NCBI GenBank assembly: GCA_949752745.1
Contig: OX457031.1
Location: 1,556,765-1,620,764, forward strand
DNA length: 64,000 nucleotides
From: Protula sp. h YS-2021
Lineage: Eukaryota; Annelida; Polychaeta; Sabellida; Serpulidae
Direction of reading: 5' to 3'
In this document: positions 12,388 through 24,479 of the stretch, in pieces
Layout: each line of letters opens with the position of its first letter
Position numbering within the stretch: position 1 is the stretch's first letter
Position numbers and translations under genes: made by a program
Notes under the pieces: generated by a model
Told to the model about the DNA's origin: nothing
Seen by the model: the letters and a program-made list of their open reading frames with translations, nothing else
Database searches by the model: none

Positions 12388-12715
12388 GTAAGAAAGTCTT
12401 ATTTCTTTTCTTTTTCGCTAAAGACAAAATATATGCAATCAATTTTCAACACAAATGGAGAAATTAATAAAAATTGGAATACAGTGATTATTCCAGAATG
12501 TGATGACTTATATGAAGACTTTTTTTAGTAATTTCCTGCTATTATTATTTAAAGCTCTTTTGCGCTACTGACTATAATGCTTTTGTAATGCATTTTAAAA
12601 TGCTATTTTTAAAGAATTCAACAAGTCCTGTTTATTATTATTATTATTGCTATTATTATTATTATTATTATTATTATTTGGCGAATATAATCCATCGATA
12701 TCATTTATATAAAAG

Positions 12716-12855
12716 AGGTAGAAGTTAGTCAAGGTTTTCAGACAACTATAAATGTACGAACAGCGACGGAATCATTGACTAATGATGAGTGGCAGACTGC
12801 CGATGACTCTACTACCGTCAGTCAAAGAATACAGTCAACGCAACAAAATACAATG
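12716..12855 (+). CDS. PAN-GON gene, linker exon
   Basis: Placed by phase. The acceptor TATAAAAG supplies two bases that complete the split codon from the PAN exon, and the frame stays open for 46 codons to a donor ATG|GTATTT. The product is rich in Thr, Ser, Gln and Asp, as expected for a flexible, possibly O-glycosylated extracellular linker. No domain. Acceptor and donor are both only moderate, so the exact limits are tentative. It ends in phase 0, compatible with the GON exon at 14,602. Confidence 0.45.
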
Positions 12856-14601
12856 GTATTTAAAATTAATATATTAAAGCGTTACATTATTTTTGTCGAC
12901 TTGTTTGGTATTTAACGTTACATTCAGCGGATATGAAGGCTATATTTACAATACACTTAACAGGTCTAGTTTTCTTTGTTTCATTTTTTGATGTTTTTAC
13001 CGTTAAGCGACTTTGAAGGCGTTATTGGAACGCACTTACCAGGTCTCGTTTTTACACTTGGTGATTTTTCCTAGTCTATTGAATTTGTAAAAATAATAAG
13101 CCGCAGTTGTGGCAAGTTTTTTCCTGATTTTTGCATTTGTCCGTGGAACTAGTCAGAGGAGGTTAGGGCTAGAAAGACGAAATTTGGATATGATAAACTT
13201 CAGTATGTCTAGTTGATCCTCCTGAATTTTTTAAAATTCGCTTAATTTTTCAAATAAAAAACGACAAAACAAATTTCGAAACAGGCGGCAAGAAGCTTAG
13301 AGTAGTAGTTTGAACTGGCAGGATATCATCTTCGGTGTATTGATCACTCAACTCTCAATGAAATCCATCACAACATGCGTATGCAAGTTTAAATTGGCTA
13401 CAGCGTTTTGGTTTTTCCAAATTGCTAAAGAGTAATGAAATTTGGCTCACCGATAGAATGCAATTAGACGCCGTAAAATCCGCAGTTTTTTAACCATGAC
13501 CTTAGAAAACGATTGACATCTTCGGCCATGGTCAATGTCAAAAACTGGAAGTGGACCATTATCTCGAAAACGGTTAGAGATAGAACGATGTTTAGCTTAT
13601 TTTCGACCCTATGGACCTAAAAGACTATATGTAAGAGGTTAAGTATTTTTTGTGACCCCTAACCGTAATTTTCGCTACTCGGTAGCAAAAAAAACGGTCC
13701 AGTTTTGTTTCATTCTTTGATGCTTAAGGTCCCGTTAAGCGACCATAAAGGCTCTCTTGTTACACATATACCGGGTCTCGTTAACGCTGGATTGGATTCT
13801 TGTGAATTCTTGTGACTAGTTTCTTAATAATGCTGTCGACAATTGTGTAATAATGTCGATTACATTAATTAATCAATAAAATCAATCAATTTAATTGTTG
13901 ATTGAGGCGCGTGGAATGAATTTGATAAAGTCTATATCTACCTGTCCGGATTTCTATTAATCTCCGATCCAGAATATTCAAGGAGATGGTTGTTGTCATA
14001 TGGGTCATAAGTCACAAACCAGGCATATTTTGCGTGATTTGCAAATGCGTTTTAGCCATATGTTGGATAAGCGGATATGGAGAGAAGAATATGCTGCAGG
14101 TCTTCCTCCAACCATCTCCATACTACCTCGATATTCGTTACACGCTGACTTCACAAATATGAATAAGTCAGATATGGGACAAAAGCTGTACCTAACAAAT
14201 CCAGTATCATCGGTTTATTATACAAATGTTTATATTTGTTCACTACAAGGATGCTCTTCTCCGGTATGACATGTTTCATGGTTACTAATGTCGCCATAAA
14301 TGAAGATTTTTGGCATCATTTCAATAAAATGCCAAACTCGTTTGGATTTTGGGGGTTGTGGCAGTGGGAATAAACATGAGGTGGGGGTGTAAGGAGAGGA
14401 GAGGGTGTTAAAACACAACCAGCGGTTAAATCCATTATCTGCTAACGACGATATACAGTTTAAAGAATAAATTTAAAATTATTAAGTCAACTCGTTTTGT
14501 TTCATCACTTCGGTAAATTCTGTAATCGGATTGGTGGATTCTTTGGAAACTAATTTTAAATTGTTTGAGGGCAACATTGTGAAGAGCTTGTTTGGATTTA
14601 G
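12856..14601 (+). other. Presumed intron with internal repeats
   Basis: Lies between the linker and GON exons. It contains three diverged copies (about 12,905-12,985, 12,985-13,065 and 13,695-13,795) of a block with landmarks GTTTCATTNTTTGATG, CCGTTAAGCGAC and CCAGGTCTCGTT. A stretch at 13,980-14,266 stays open for about 90 codons, but I recognise no domain there and see no need for it in the exon chain. Confidence 0.5.
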
Positions 14602-14859
14602 GTGTACAGGAGGCAGGTTCCCAGTGACTGCTCCGAAGTAAAAGCTCTCCAGAATCAGATAACAGATGGAGAATATTGCCTATCGGTGAACGGGTCACAG
14701 ACGATTGGGTCATGGATTTATTGCCATGACATGGCCACCGGAAGTCCAAAAGAATACTTGACCCTTCCACAAGGAGAAGAGGAAAATTATTCAGTGACCC
14801 AGCATGGGACTTGCACGTCTGGAAGTGTGAAATATCAAAAGCTTGCTTTGGACCTCATT
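14602..14859 (+). CDS. PAN-GON gene, GON domain exon 1
   Basis: The acceptor TTGGATTTAG precedes 14,602 and the donor ATT|GTACGT follows 14,859; both are phase 0 (86 codons). The product has the hallmark GON start: a DCSEV segment, DGEYCL, IYCHDM, then PKEYLTLP and EEENYS. The GON domain is known from the C-terminus of ADAMTS9/20 metalloproteases and occurs in other extracellular invertebrate proteins. Here no protease or thrombospondin repeat is seen nearby. It continues in the exon at 18,104. Confidence 0.72.
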
Positions 14860-15039
14860 GTACGTCGCCATTTTGTGTGTTTTTGTTTTTGTTCAAATAC
14901 TCTTACTTCCAACATAGGGAGGTGTCACTGAGAAGAGGACCTCAGTTCTACCCCCATCCCAGTCAACCCAGTATGGGGTGACTGAGAAGGGGACTCCCTC
15001 CAGCCAAACAAGGGGGCTCTAACTTAGAAGGAGAATTCA

Positions 15040-15600
15040 GATGTCCCTTAGTCCAACCCAGGAGGAGGAGAACGATACTCCAGATCTCCCTCCATCCAAC
15101 CCAGAAGGGGGTGTGACTGAGAAGGGGATACCAGATCTCCCTCCATCCAACCTAGAAGGGGGTGCGACTGAGAAGGGGATACCAGATCTCCCTCCATCCA
15201 ACCTAGAAGGGGGTGCGACTGAGAAGGGGATACCAGATCCCCCTCCATCCCACCAAGGGAAATGTGACAGAGAAGGGGACTTCAGATCTCTCTACATCCA
15301 ACCCCGGAGGAGGGGGTTGGTAATCGAGAACTGGTCTCCAGATCCTCCCCTTCCTCTAGCCTGATTTAGGGGTTGCTTTGGTAATTGAGAACTGGTCTTC
15401 AGATCCTCCCCTTCTTCTAGCTCGATTTAGGGGGGGGGGTTGGTAATCGAGAACTGGTCTTCAGATCCTCCGCATCTTCTAGCTCGATTTAGGGGGAGAA
15501 GAGTTGGTAATTGAGAACTGGTCTTCAGATCCTCCCCTTCTTCTGACTCGATTTAAGGGGGGGTTGGTAATTGAGAATTGGTCTTATGATTCTCCGCCGG
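15040..15600. repeat. Two adjacent minisatellites, units about 57-65 bp
   Basis: 15,060-15,300: copies of GATCTCCCTCCATCCAACC with GAAGGGGGTGCGACTGAGAA. 15,305-15,600: copies of TGAGAACTGGTCTTCAGATC with CTCCCCTTCTTCTAG and CTCGATTTAGGGG. Open frames on both strands over the first array are artefacts of the repeat. Confidence 0.9.
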
Positions 15601-16034
15601 GGGGTAGGGAAGGGAACTTGATAAGCTTCTCCTCCACCCGGCCCTAGGGAGGGCATGTTTTACGGAGGATCAGAACCTAATCATCAGCGGCGTGGTAGTT
15701 GTAAACATCGCGAATAAAGTTTCTATTGGTTACTATTAACAACAAAAACCAATTATATATATTGCAATTATTTTTTCTCGTCTTATAAAATATTCTAATA
15801 TTTCTCTATTTTAGCTTTTACAATTAATTTACTCTTTCGTACTTTTACCCACTTTTGTCAATTTGAATTTTCCTTTGCACCAATCTTTGTCACGTTGTTT
15901 CCCTCCTTGTCATTCTGTGCTACTCATTGTCACTTGTTACTATTTACTATTTACTTCATATCACACCGGCGGACTGTTTTCCCTCTTCGCCATTGCTTGC
16001 TATTCTGTATTCGTTAATTTCACCCTGTTGTTTT

Positions 16035-16735
16035 CTTCTGTCTCTATGTCACATTTTGTTACTCTGCATTATTTGTTGTAATTATTTTGTTACTCTGCAT
16101 TATTAGTTTTCAATGTTTTTGCTGCTCTGCATTATTAGTTGTCAATATTTTGTTACTCTGTATTATTACTTATAAATATTTTGTTACTCTGCATTATTAG
16201 TTGTCAATATTTCGTTACTCTGCATTATTAGTTGTCAATATTTTGTTACTCTGCAATATTAGTTGTCAATATATTGTTGCTCTGCATTATTAGTTGTCAA
16301 TATTTTGTTACTCTGCATTATTAGTTGTCAAATATGTTGTTACTCTGCATTATTAGTTGTCAATATTTCGTTACTCTGCATTATTAGTTGTCAATATTTT
16401 GTTACTCTGCAATATTAGTTGTCAATATGTTGTTGCTCTGCATTATTAGTTGTCAATATTTTGTTACTCTGCATTATTAGTTGTCAAATATGTTGTTACT
16501 CTGCATTATTATTGTCAATATTTTGTTACTCTGCATTATTAGTTGTCAATATTTTGCTACTCTGCATTATTAGTTGTCAATATTTTGCTACTCTGCATTA
16601 TTAATTGTCAATATTTTGCTACTCTGCATTATTAATTGTCAATATTTTGTTGCTCTGCATTATTAGTTGTCAATATTTTGTTACTCTGCATTATAAGTTG
16701 TCAATATTTTGTCACTCTATATCACTGTTTGTTCC
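16035..16735. repeat. Minisatellite, unit about 30 bp
   Basis: More than 20 copies of TTTTGTTACTCTGCATTATT followed by AGTTGTCAATA. Variants include TGTTGTTGCTCTGC and loss of one base. No gene; stop codons recur in most frames. Confidence 0.95.
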
Positions 16736-17195
16736 ACGTCACTTTTTATCGCTCTGTATCATCCCGTCACTAATTTCCATTCTGCATCCATTTTCATCCC
16801 TCGTTGTTACTATGGATCACTACATAGCACTCTGAATGACCTACTTTGACCCCCCATTACTCCTTGAACTGCATCCTGTATCCCTCCTTCTGACTTAATA
16901 AATCCAATAAAAGATTTTGTCCCATCTTAATTTTACCATTCTTTCATTTATCTCTTCTGTTAATTGATAGAAATTCTTTCTTTACTTATACTCTGTTTGC
17001 TTCAACATTTTGCTGGTCGATCTCCGACATTTACAGAGCCCGTATCAAAAAGCGTTACTAAGTAAATGATTACTACTGGTCTTATTGATAGTGTGTTAGC
17101 TTGTAGTGGTATCGACGCGAGTAGAATTTTATAAATAAGTCTAATCGCATCCCCGTATTTCTTCACAATTTTATCGTATCAAAACACGACTTCGT

Positions 17196-17490
17196 TCAAA
17201 CCAAGAATTTCCCAGTAATCTTGGACAGCTGGGTCACATTTATATTATATATGTTATTATATAATATATATATTATATATATGGGAAAAGATACTGAAAT
17301 GCAACTCTTCCGACGCTCTAAGGGCATGTGTTATGGAAATTAATTTAACAATCTTATCCTATCGTATCTTTCAGGTCAAGAATTCCCCAATAATCTAGAA
17401 AAAAAACGGATCGCTTTTATATAGTATATGTGGGAAAAGATACTGAAATGCAGCTCCTGCCATGCTCATGGGCATGTGTTATGCAAATTA
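17196..17490. repeat. Tandem duplication, unit about 150-180 bp
   Basis: Two copies share CAAGAATTYCCCARTAATCT, a TTTATATNRTATATG stretch and GGGAAAAGATACTGAAATGC, ending at GGGCATGTGTTATG. The first copy is longer because of an expanded TATA stretch near 17,245-17,280. Confidence 0.8.
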
Positions 17491-17574
17491 ATGTCATAAA
17501 TAAATAGACAACAGATGACCGTCGGCCGTATGTTTTCGAAGTTTTTAAAAAACGTACAATGAGCTGAACACCAG

Positions 17575-17700
17575 CCAGCAAACAACCGACGTCTTTTTTG
17601 GTTGAAAAAGGTTGGATTTTGGTCGCGACGACTTCACAGCCATATTCTGACCTATTACCCCAAAACCCGACTTTATTTCGACGTGTTGATGTCTCACAAG
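17575..17700 (+). mobile_element. Truncated copy of the CCCAGCAAACA transposon
   Basis: Starts CCAGCAAACAACCGACGTC and matches the left part of the element at 55,606-56,230 (GGTTGGATTTTGGTCGCRAC, CAAAACCCGACTTTATTYCG). After about 17,690 the similarity ends, so this copy lacks its right end. Confidence 0.65.
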
Positions 17701-18103
17701 TGCTGATTGGTCACACCAGTTGATGATTCACACCTTTTGATGAATCATATTTTCCTTTTTATCTCAGTTGACGTCATCAGGTGTTACAAATGCCATTTGG
17801 TTGATATCGTTCCAGATATTCTTGTTTGCATTTCTAACTTGAGTTTTATGTAACAATAATGTAAAAAAATTAGAAACTACAAAAGTTAGTGACATCCTAT
17901 ATACATGCACAGTGCATCAATGTTCTGCATCGATAATCAATAATCGATAAGATTATCTATCTATATGTGGAAGGAATCTGTGTGGATAAAAGATTCTATT
18001 GATTAATATTCTTTATACATTTTGTCAATATTCACCAACATAATATTCATCAACTGGTATTCTGTCAGAATATGTGGGTTTTATATTACTATTTCTCCAC
18101 CAG

Positions 18104-18274
18104 AATATGCAGATACAGTCGTGGGATTGGACGTTCACGACATCATCTTTAATGCACGGCACACTATGGAATTGTGTCACTTATCCATTGTATGGACGCT
18201 GCTTCTCCTGTCACCCAAACTATGGATCAACAAAGATTGATCTTACCGGAACTGGCTTCTTCATCCCTGAACAA
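18104..18274 (+). CDS. PAN-GON gene, GON domain exon 2
   Basis: The acceptor TTTCTCCACCAG ends at 18,103 and the frame is open for 57 codons to a weak donor CAA|GTTGGA at 18,275. Both ends are phase 0, matching the neighbouring exons. The product carries GON landmarks: WDWTFTT, then a Cys cluster (CVTYPLYGRCFSC) and IDLTGTGFFI, close to the family's DLTGTGL motif. The TA tract starts right behind the donor. Confidence 0.65.
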
Positions 18275-18277
18275 GTT

Positions 18278-18381
<104 letters not shown>

Positions 18382-18732
18382 GAATATGTAATATAATATA
18401 TACATACCATAAAATATAAAGTTTCTCCCCCTTCTTGGAAAATGTAGGAAAATAAGCAGAAAGGTGGCTATAATTACGGTATTGCGAGAATCTGTACACA
18501 ATGAAAATAAATTTTATTTCTGGTGTAAAGTTATTTATCATATCTTTATATATTCATTTTGTTATATATGTATATGTTGTTTCGTTGATTCAGTGATTGA
18601 TTTAGAATGTCAGGTACATCACTCTTGAGATAACCCATGTTTGATTCGTTACGATCTTTAACTGTAAGATGAGATTATAAAATACGTAAATTTTGAACCC
18701 AATTCAAGGCACATATTTATCAATTTACTCAG

Positions 18733-18922
18733 ATACAATGGATATTGGTGGGGTATAATCCTGCCATGACAATTGAGCACCAATCACGTCAAAAGTTTCA
18801 TGCAAATTGCTATGGTTACTGTGGTGGATGCATACCACGTAATTCCCAAACAGGTTTTGACTACCAGCAAGCAACCGAAGAAACGTCACTCGTCATGGCT
18901 GTGTCCTATGACGCAGCACTTG
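18733..18922 (+). CDS. PAN-GON gene, GON domain exon 3
   Basis: Acceptor CAATTTACTCAG, phase 0 entry, and donor CTTG|GTAAGA at 18,923 (phase 1 exit). The product starts with a Trp-containing segment and contains CYGYCGGCIP, the Cys-rich closing motif of GON domains (CGGYCG-C). About 30 residues follow it. A further exon must follow because no stop is reached before the donor, but I could not identify it between 18,923 and 24,102. Confidence 0.65.
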
Positions 18923-18983
18923 GTAAGAGTACACTGAAATACGGAAAGCTTTTCAAATTCTCAGAGCCTTAATTGACACGGGT

Positions 18984-18986
<3 letters not shown>

Positions 18987-19072
<86 letters not shown>
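18987..19072. repeat. (TA)n microsatellite
   Basis: Uninterrupted TA run of about 85 bp, followed by AT-rich sequence and AGTAGTAGTA-type simple repeats near 19,150-19,210. Confidence 0.97.
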
Positions 19073-19075
<3 letters not shown>

Positions 19076-19284
19076 TTATTGTTTTATTATCATTGTTGCT
19101 GTTTTGCTGTTTTCGTTATTATCACATTAGTGGTAATGGTAATGACATCTGTAGTAGTAGTAAGATAATCAGTGGAAGCAGTAGTAGAAGTATGAGTAGG
19201 AGTAGTAATAGCTTCACAGTGATATATAACGAAAGACGTTCAATAAGTATTCAGCATGTTCAAATGATGTATTGAATATTGAAA

Positions 19285-20905
19285 GTGTGTCTTTTTGAGG
19301 TTTCTAACAGGTCACACATATCACACATAGCAAATGGATAATACGTGTACATGTGTACACTGTATCTTCTCAATCAAGTCCCAATATCAATCATAGCGAA
19401 TGAATAATACGTGTACCCCGTGTACATTGTATTCTCTCACTCAAGTCACAATATTACTCATAGCGAATGGATAAAAGGTGTACCCTGTGTCCTTTTGAGG
19501 TTTCTAACAGGTCACACATATCACACATAGCAAATGGATAATACGTGTATCCTGTGTATCAACTCACTTAAGTCACAACATTACTCATAGCGAAAGGACA
19601 ATACGTGTGCCCTGTGTACACCGTATCATTTCTCTCAAGTCACAACATCACGCATAGCGAATGGATAATGCGTGTACCCTGTGTGCACTTTATCCTCTCA
19701 CTCAAGTCACAACGTTCAATATGTGTTCAGTATGTTCAAATAATGCATTTAATGTTGAAAGAGTGTCCTTTCGAGGTTTCTTACAGGTCACAGATATCAC
19801 ACATAGCGAATGGATATTACATGTGCCCTGTGCACACTGTATCATCTCACTCAAGTCACAATATCACTCAGCGAATGGATAATACGTGTGCCCTGTGTAC
19901 ACTTAATCCTCTCACTCGAGACACAACGTTCAATATGTGTTCAGTATGTTCAAATAATGTATTTGATGTTTAGAATATGTCCTTTTGAGGTTTCTAACAG
20001 GTCACACATATCACACATAGCGAATGGATATTACGTGTGCCCTGTGTACACTTAATCCTCTCACTCGAGACACAATATCACTCCGCAAATGGATAATACG
20101 TGTATCCTGTGTACACTTAATCCTCTCACTCGAGACACAATATCACTCCGCAAATGGATATTACGTGTGCCCTGTGTACACTTAATCCTCTCATTCGAGA
20201 CACAATATCACTCCGCAAATGGATAATACGTGTATCCTGTGTACACTTAATCCTCTCACTCGAGACACAATATCACTCCGCAAATGGATATTACGTGTGC
20301 CCTGTGTACACTTAATCCTCTCACTCGAGACACAATATCACTCAGCGAATGGATAATACGTGTATCCTGTGTACACTGTATCCTCTCATTCAAGTCACAA
20401 TAGCACTCATAGCGAATGGATAATACGTGTATCCTGTGTACACTGTATCCTCTCATTCAAGTCACAATAGCACTCATAGCGAATGGATAATACGTGTATC
20501 CTGTGTACACTTAATCCTCTCACTCGAGTCACAATATCACTCAGCGAATGGATAATACGTGTATCCTGTGTACACTTAATCCTCTCACTCGAGTCACAAT
20601 ATCACTCAGCGAATGGATAATACGTGTATCCTGTGTACACTGTATCCTCTCATTCAAGTCACAATATCACTCAGCGAATGGATAATACGTGTATCCTGTG
20701 TACACTGTATCCTCTCATTCAAGTCACAATAGCACTCAGCGAATGGATAATACGTGTATCCTGTGTACAGTGTATCATCTCACTCAAGTCACAATACCAC
20801 TTGTAGCGAATGGATAATACGTGTATCCTGTGCACGCTGTATCATCTCACTCAAGTTACAATGTCACTCATAGCGATTGAACAATACATTTGTCCTGTGT
20901 GCACT
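19285..20905. repeat. Minisatellite, unit about 60-76 bp
   Basis: More than 20 copies of a unit with landmarks GCGAATGGATAATACGTGTA, TCCTGTGTACACT and CTCTCACTC(A/G)AGTCACAAT. Some units contain an insert with CCTTTTGAGGTTTCTAACAG. The second half (20,000-20,800) is more homogeneous than the first. Open frames over it are repeat artefacts. Confidence 0.95.
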
Positions 20906-21587
20906 TTACCATCTCACTCCATCTTTTAATGTGCCATTGTGCATACTGTTGTTGCTAAATACAAGGATTACGTTCCAGAGTTTACCCAAGAACCTTAAAA
21001 GACATTGGTTTGTAGAAGAAGGTGTGATCAGCGAATTACATTTTTAAGGACATTTAAAGACGGATATGTAATTTCACAAGTGTGTAGCTGCAATTCGCAT
21101 CTTTTCGTTGCTTCAGTACCCTTCTTGTGTGAATTATGCGAATGTGTGAATTCTAAGACGATTGGGAAATAATCAGTTAAAAAGGGTAACGTTTGTCGAT
21201 GATGAGAGCATATCTGTCAAGCGGAATCCAAGACGCAGGCCATTTGGGTCAAGGTCAAAATCACAATAACATGTTCCTACCCACTGTGATATAACTTTGA
21301 TATGCCAAATATCACAAGAAATGGATGCAACCGTTGAAAGTAAGATCCGGTGATGGACAGACGGATGGACGGCTAGACAGAGAGACAGACAGACGTCATC
21401 CAAACGCAAAGTTCATATCCGGGGTTAAAGCAACACGGTTAAAAATTTGTCTTTAATGATGACATAGCCGAGCAGCAGCTTTCCCAAAAGGTAGGTTACA
21501 TGCGGTGGGGGATATTGAGAAGGGGTAACGTAGCACACAAATATTGTCAGACAGTTCAGTGCATCGAGAAAAACAGTTCTTATTGCC

Positions 21588-21621
<34 letters not shown>

Positions 21622-22024
21622 TAATAATAACAGTGTAATTATATACAACAAGGCCATTCTGCTCAAATGAGTCCACAATTTACGCATATGTACCACAATT
21701 ACTAATTAGTTTTAACTCCGAATTGCTATAATTGTACATATAATGGCTCGTTATGTGGGCATAATAAAGGAAAGTGTGCACACCAGTTTCAAGAAGAAAG
21801 TCGTTGAATATAATAAAATGCAAATTTGCATTAACTAGGCACACTGGAAAATGCTTTTATATTGTCATTCATTTTCTGTTTGTAGACACAAATACTTGCA
21901 GCTTAGAATAAAGGAAGAGTACGAACAGCTTCACAAATAATAAACAGAAGATAAATCTACTGAATATCAACTTTAAAACTAGAAGCTAATAAGACAGGAG
22001 AAAAATTGCATTGCACCCCTATAA
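20906..22024. other. Gene-free stretch
   Basis: Mostly unique. Around 21,235-21,395 a segment (GGTCAAGGTCAAAATCACAA, later GATGGACAGACGGATGG and GACAGACAGACG) resembles an old interspersed repeat with a simple GACA/GACG tail. A (TAA)n tract lies at 21,588-21,632. Confidence 0.5.
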
Positions 22025-22395
22025 GGCAAGAGGGCTTGCAGCACTCAAGAAGAGCTGCTGTAGCACTCACGAAGAGCTGCTGTAGCGCTCAAAAAGATCT
22101 GATCTGCTGTAGCACTCAAGAAGAGCTGCTGCAGCACTCAAGAAGAGCTGCTGTAGCACTCAACATGAGCTGCTGCGCACTCAAGAAGAGCTGCTGCAGC
22201 ACTCAAAAAGAACTGCTGCAGCACTCAAAAAATCCGCTGCAGCACTCAAAAAGAGCTGCTGCAGCATTCAAAAAGAGCTGCTGTAGCACTCAACATGAGC
22301 TGCTACAGCACTCAAGAAGAGCTGCTGTAGTAATCAAAAACAGCTGCTGCAGTACTCAAAAACATCTGCTGCAGCACTCAAGAAGAGCTGCTTTT
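22025..22395. repeat. Minisatellite, unit about 21 bp
   Basis: About 17 copies of GCAGCACTCAAGAAGAGCTG, with GCTGTAGCACTCAA variants. The unit is a multiple of three and stop-free, which makes a false open frame of 143 codons. Confidence 0.92.
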
Positions 22396-22804
22396 GATAT
22401 TAACCGCTCGTGCGATGCCTATTTTGGGATCAAGTGATGCATATTTTGTGATCATGTGGTTTTATTTTGTGATTACAGAATGTTTATCTTGTGATCATGT
22501 TATAATTACATTTGTATTTTTCTTAAAGTTGTTTTGCTATATTGGGGATAGATTGGAAAGTAGGAGGCGGTTTATGGTAGAAAGGGTTTGCGTACTTATT
22601 AGTAATTAACAAAAACTGTTCTGATGTTTTCTGTTGTGATCATAAATTGAAAGCAGATGACCCTTTTACAAAAACATTTCTTTTCATGCGAATGTAAATA
22701 CACCTACGATTCCAACATATGCTATTTTTAACAGCAATTACGGGTAGCCTTATACAAAAGTTCGGGGATCTACTCACGTAGCAGTTTGTTGCTATGTATA
22801 TCTA

Positions 22805-23075
22805 GGATTTTGAAAACGACTCCTCTGAACACATTTCATTGGAAGTAATCCCCCAAACATGGAACGCACGTTTTTTGAAACCTCTTTTCTTAGGAAACGC
22901 GGAGTAATGAATGAAAATGTCTTCTTTTTTTACCGAAATTGTCACTACGCACGGACCGCGTCGGGCCTTAAAAATTACTTCTTTTCTCTGTGGTTTTTTA
23001 CTTCGATACACATCGTCACACATATAATACCAAGTACCTTCCTCCCCCTCCGAGATAAAAGGTATACGGATTACC
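22805..23075 (-). repeat. Dispersed repeat family R1, copy 2
   Basis: On the minus strand it aligns with the copies at 43,840 and 50,280: GAAGTAATTTTTAAGGCCC, GTGACAATTTCGGTAAAAAA, TCATTACTCCGCGTTTCCT, GGGGGATTACTTCC and GTCGTTTTCAAAATC. The order and spacing of the landmarks are the same as in the other copies. Confidence 0.6.
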
Positions 23076-24096
23076 CAGTCTGAAATGTGGTTATATGGGT
23101 AAGCGCTGTAGTTATAGTACATATACGCGTATGTTGAAAGACTGTTTTATAAACTATGCGGTAAAAATAGTTATACGTTAAGGGCAGTGAACTTCAAAAT
23201 AGTGCAAAAATGTTAATATTAATGTCTGAAGCATATCAGAGAATGGAAAGTCTCGTTCTGAGTCAGTTACCTAGACAAAAACCATAGAGATGGGGATTAC
23301 CCAGTCTGAAATGTGGTTATATGGGTGTGCGCTGAGGTTATAAACCTAAAAGCGAAAAGAAATGTAAAAAGTAAAAATGTACCATTCGTCATGTCAATAG
23401 CGAAAATATAGCAACTTTGATTTTACACAAAGGGAAAATGTTGTATCTTTTAAGCCTGTTAAAAGCAAATGGCTTATACCTTTGTTAGCTGTATTTTATG
23501 ACAATATAAATCCTTTTGAAACAATGAAAAAAGTTGCTTAATACTGGTGCAAAACAACCTAAATTCAGCAAAATACAGGAGTTAAGTGCAAATATTCATT
23601 TCAAAGTGTGTATTGGTATTTTACTGGTATTCCACAAATATGAGTGGATTTTAGGCGCAAATCATAACGTACTCATAAAATACTTTGTTGTAAGAGGCAA
23701 GCAAGTTATTGCACTATTTTGTGAAGAGGAAGGAAAAATCTGGGACCTCACAGTGGCAACCAATCAAAAGAAAGCATGTTAGTATAGCTTATTGTTTCAT
23801 GAATCAATTTCTTATAATTAAATAATACACTAAAATACTTGAAAATGACAAATTTCTCAGTTGCTTTATATATCTTATTGTTTTTTCCCAAGAGGAGGAG
23901 GAAGTAAAAACAAAACAGCCTTTCTGTTGACTTAGTAAGTAAATAATCGTGACGTCATGCCCGCATTATAAGCCTACTTGGCGACTGTCTGACAGATTTG
24001 GCCAATAACAAAACGATCACTCTGAGAGAAACGACAACACATTTAGCCTCGTTGTAAGAAGTGAAACATTATGACAAGACAACGGTTTAATTGTTA

Positions 24097-24102
24097 TCCA
24101 TG
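24097..24102. repeat. Polinton target-site duplication, left copy
   Basis: TCCATG immediately outside the left terminal repeat. It is identical to 40,468-40,473 outside the right terminal repeat. Polintons are known to make 6-bp target duplications. Confidence 0.95.
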
Positions 24103-24457
24103 AGTAGTATGAAAAGAGGGGTTCTGCCCCACTTTATGACGTCATACTGTCTGGAAGTGACGTCATCATGTCTGGAGCGGATTTCTGGCCCACTTTATGA
24201 CGTCATACTGTCTGGAAGTGACGTCATAGCGTCTGGACCGGAAGTGTTGTCTGGAGCGGAAGTCATGATAAGCGTTAGGATAGGCGCGGCCATCCATGAC
24301 GTCATAATGAGGTCATAATGAGGTCATAATGAGGTCACAATGAGGTCATACTGTCTGGAGCGAAAGTCTGGAGCGAAAGTTGCTTGAAAGTGTTGGCCGA
24401 GTCAATCATCATGAAGCCAACGAACTCCACCTGTCAATCAGTGTAACCATGGCAACA
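24103..24457 (+). repeat. Polinton left terminal inverted repeat
   Basis: Matches the reverse complement of 40,109-40,467 with few differences over about 355 bp, up to GTAACCATGGCAACA. Internally it contains a duplicated block (CTTTATGACGTCATACTGTC), five TGACGTCA palindromes, a CCGGAAGT ETS-like site near 24,238 and short AATGAGGTCAT repeats. The last are replaced at the right end by extra GTCTGGAGCGAAA units, so the middle of the repeat evolves by slippage. Confidence 0.95.
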
Positions 24458-24479
24458 GACCCTAAAAAGCCACGACCAT

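Larger units (their letters stand above)
14860..18103 (+). other. Presumed intron with minisatellites and a TE fragment
   Basis: Intron of about 3.2 kb between the first two GON exons. It holds the minisatellites at 15,040-15,600 and 16,035-16,735, the duplicated block at 17,196-17,490 and a transposon fragment at 17,575-17,700. No separate gene recognised. Confidence 0.55.
22396..24102. other. Gene-free flank left of the Polinton
   Basis: Holds R1 copy 2 (listed separately), a 47-bp direct repeat (ACCCAGTCTGAAATGTGGTT at about 23,074 and 23,300) and AT-rich sequence. An open frame at 23,534-23,782 has no recognisable domain. Confidence 0.5.

Noticed and set aside
14000..14269. 89-codon open frame within the presumed intron
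   Set aside because: Coding-like composition, but no domain recognised and it is not needed for the phase-consistent exon chain; could still be an exon or a decayed transposon.
19285..20905. CRISPR-like regular repeats
   Set aside because: Units are contiguous and degenerate, without unique spacers, in a eukaryotic sequence; an ordinary minisatellite.
22006..22437. Open frame of 143 codons, Ser/Gln/Cys-rich
   Set aside because: Translation of the 21-bp minisatellite; no independent coding evidence.
23534..23782. 82-codon frame as possible last exon of the PAN-GON gene
   Set aside because: No matching acceptor phase or recognisable domain.
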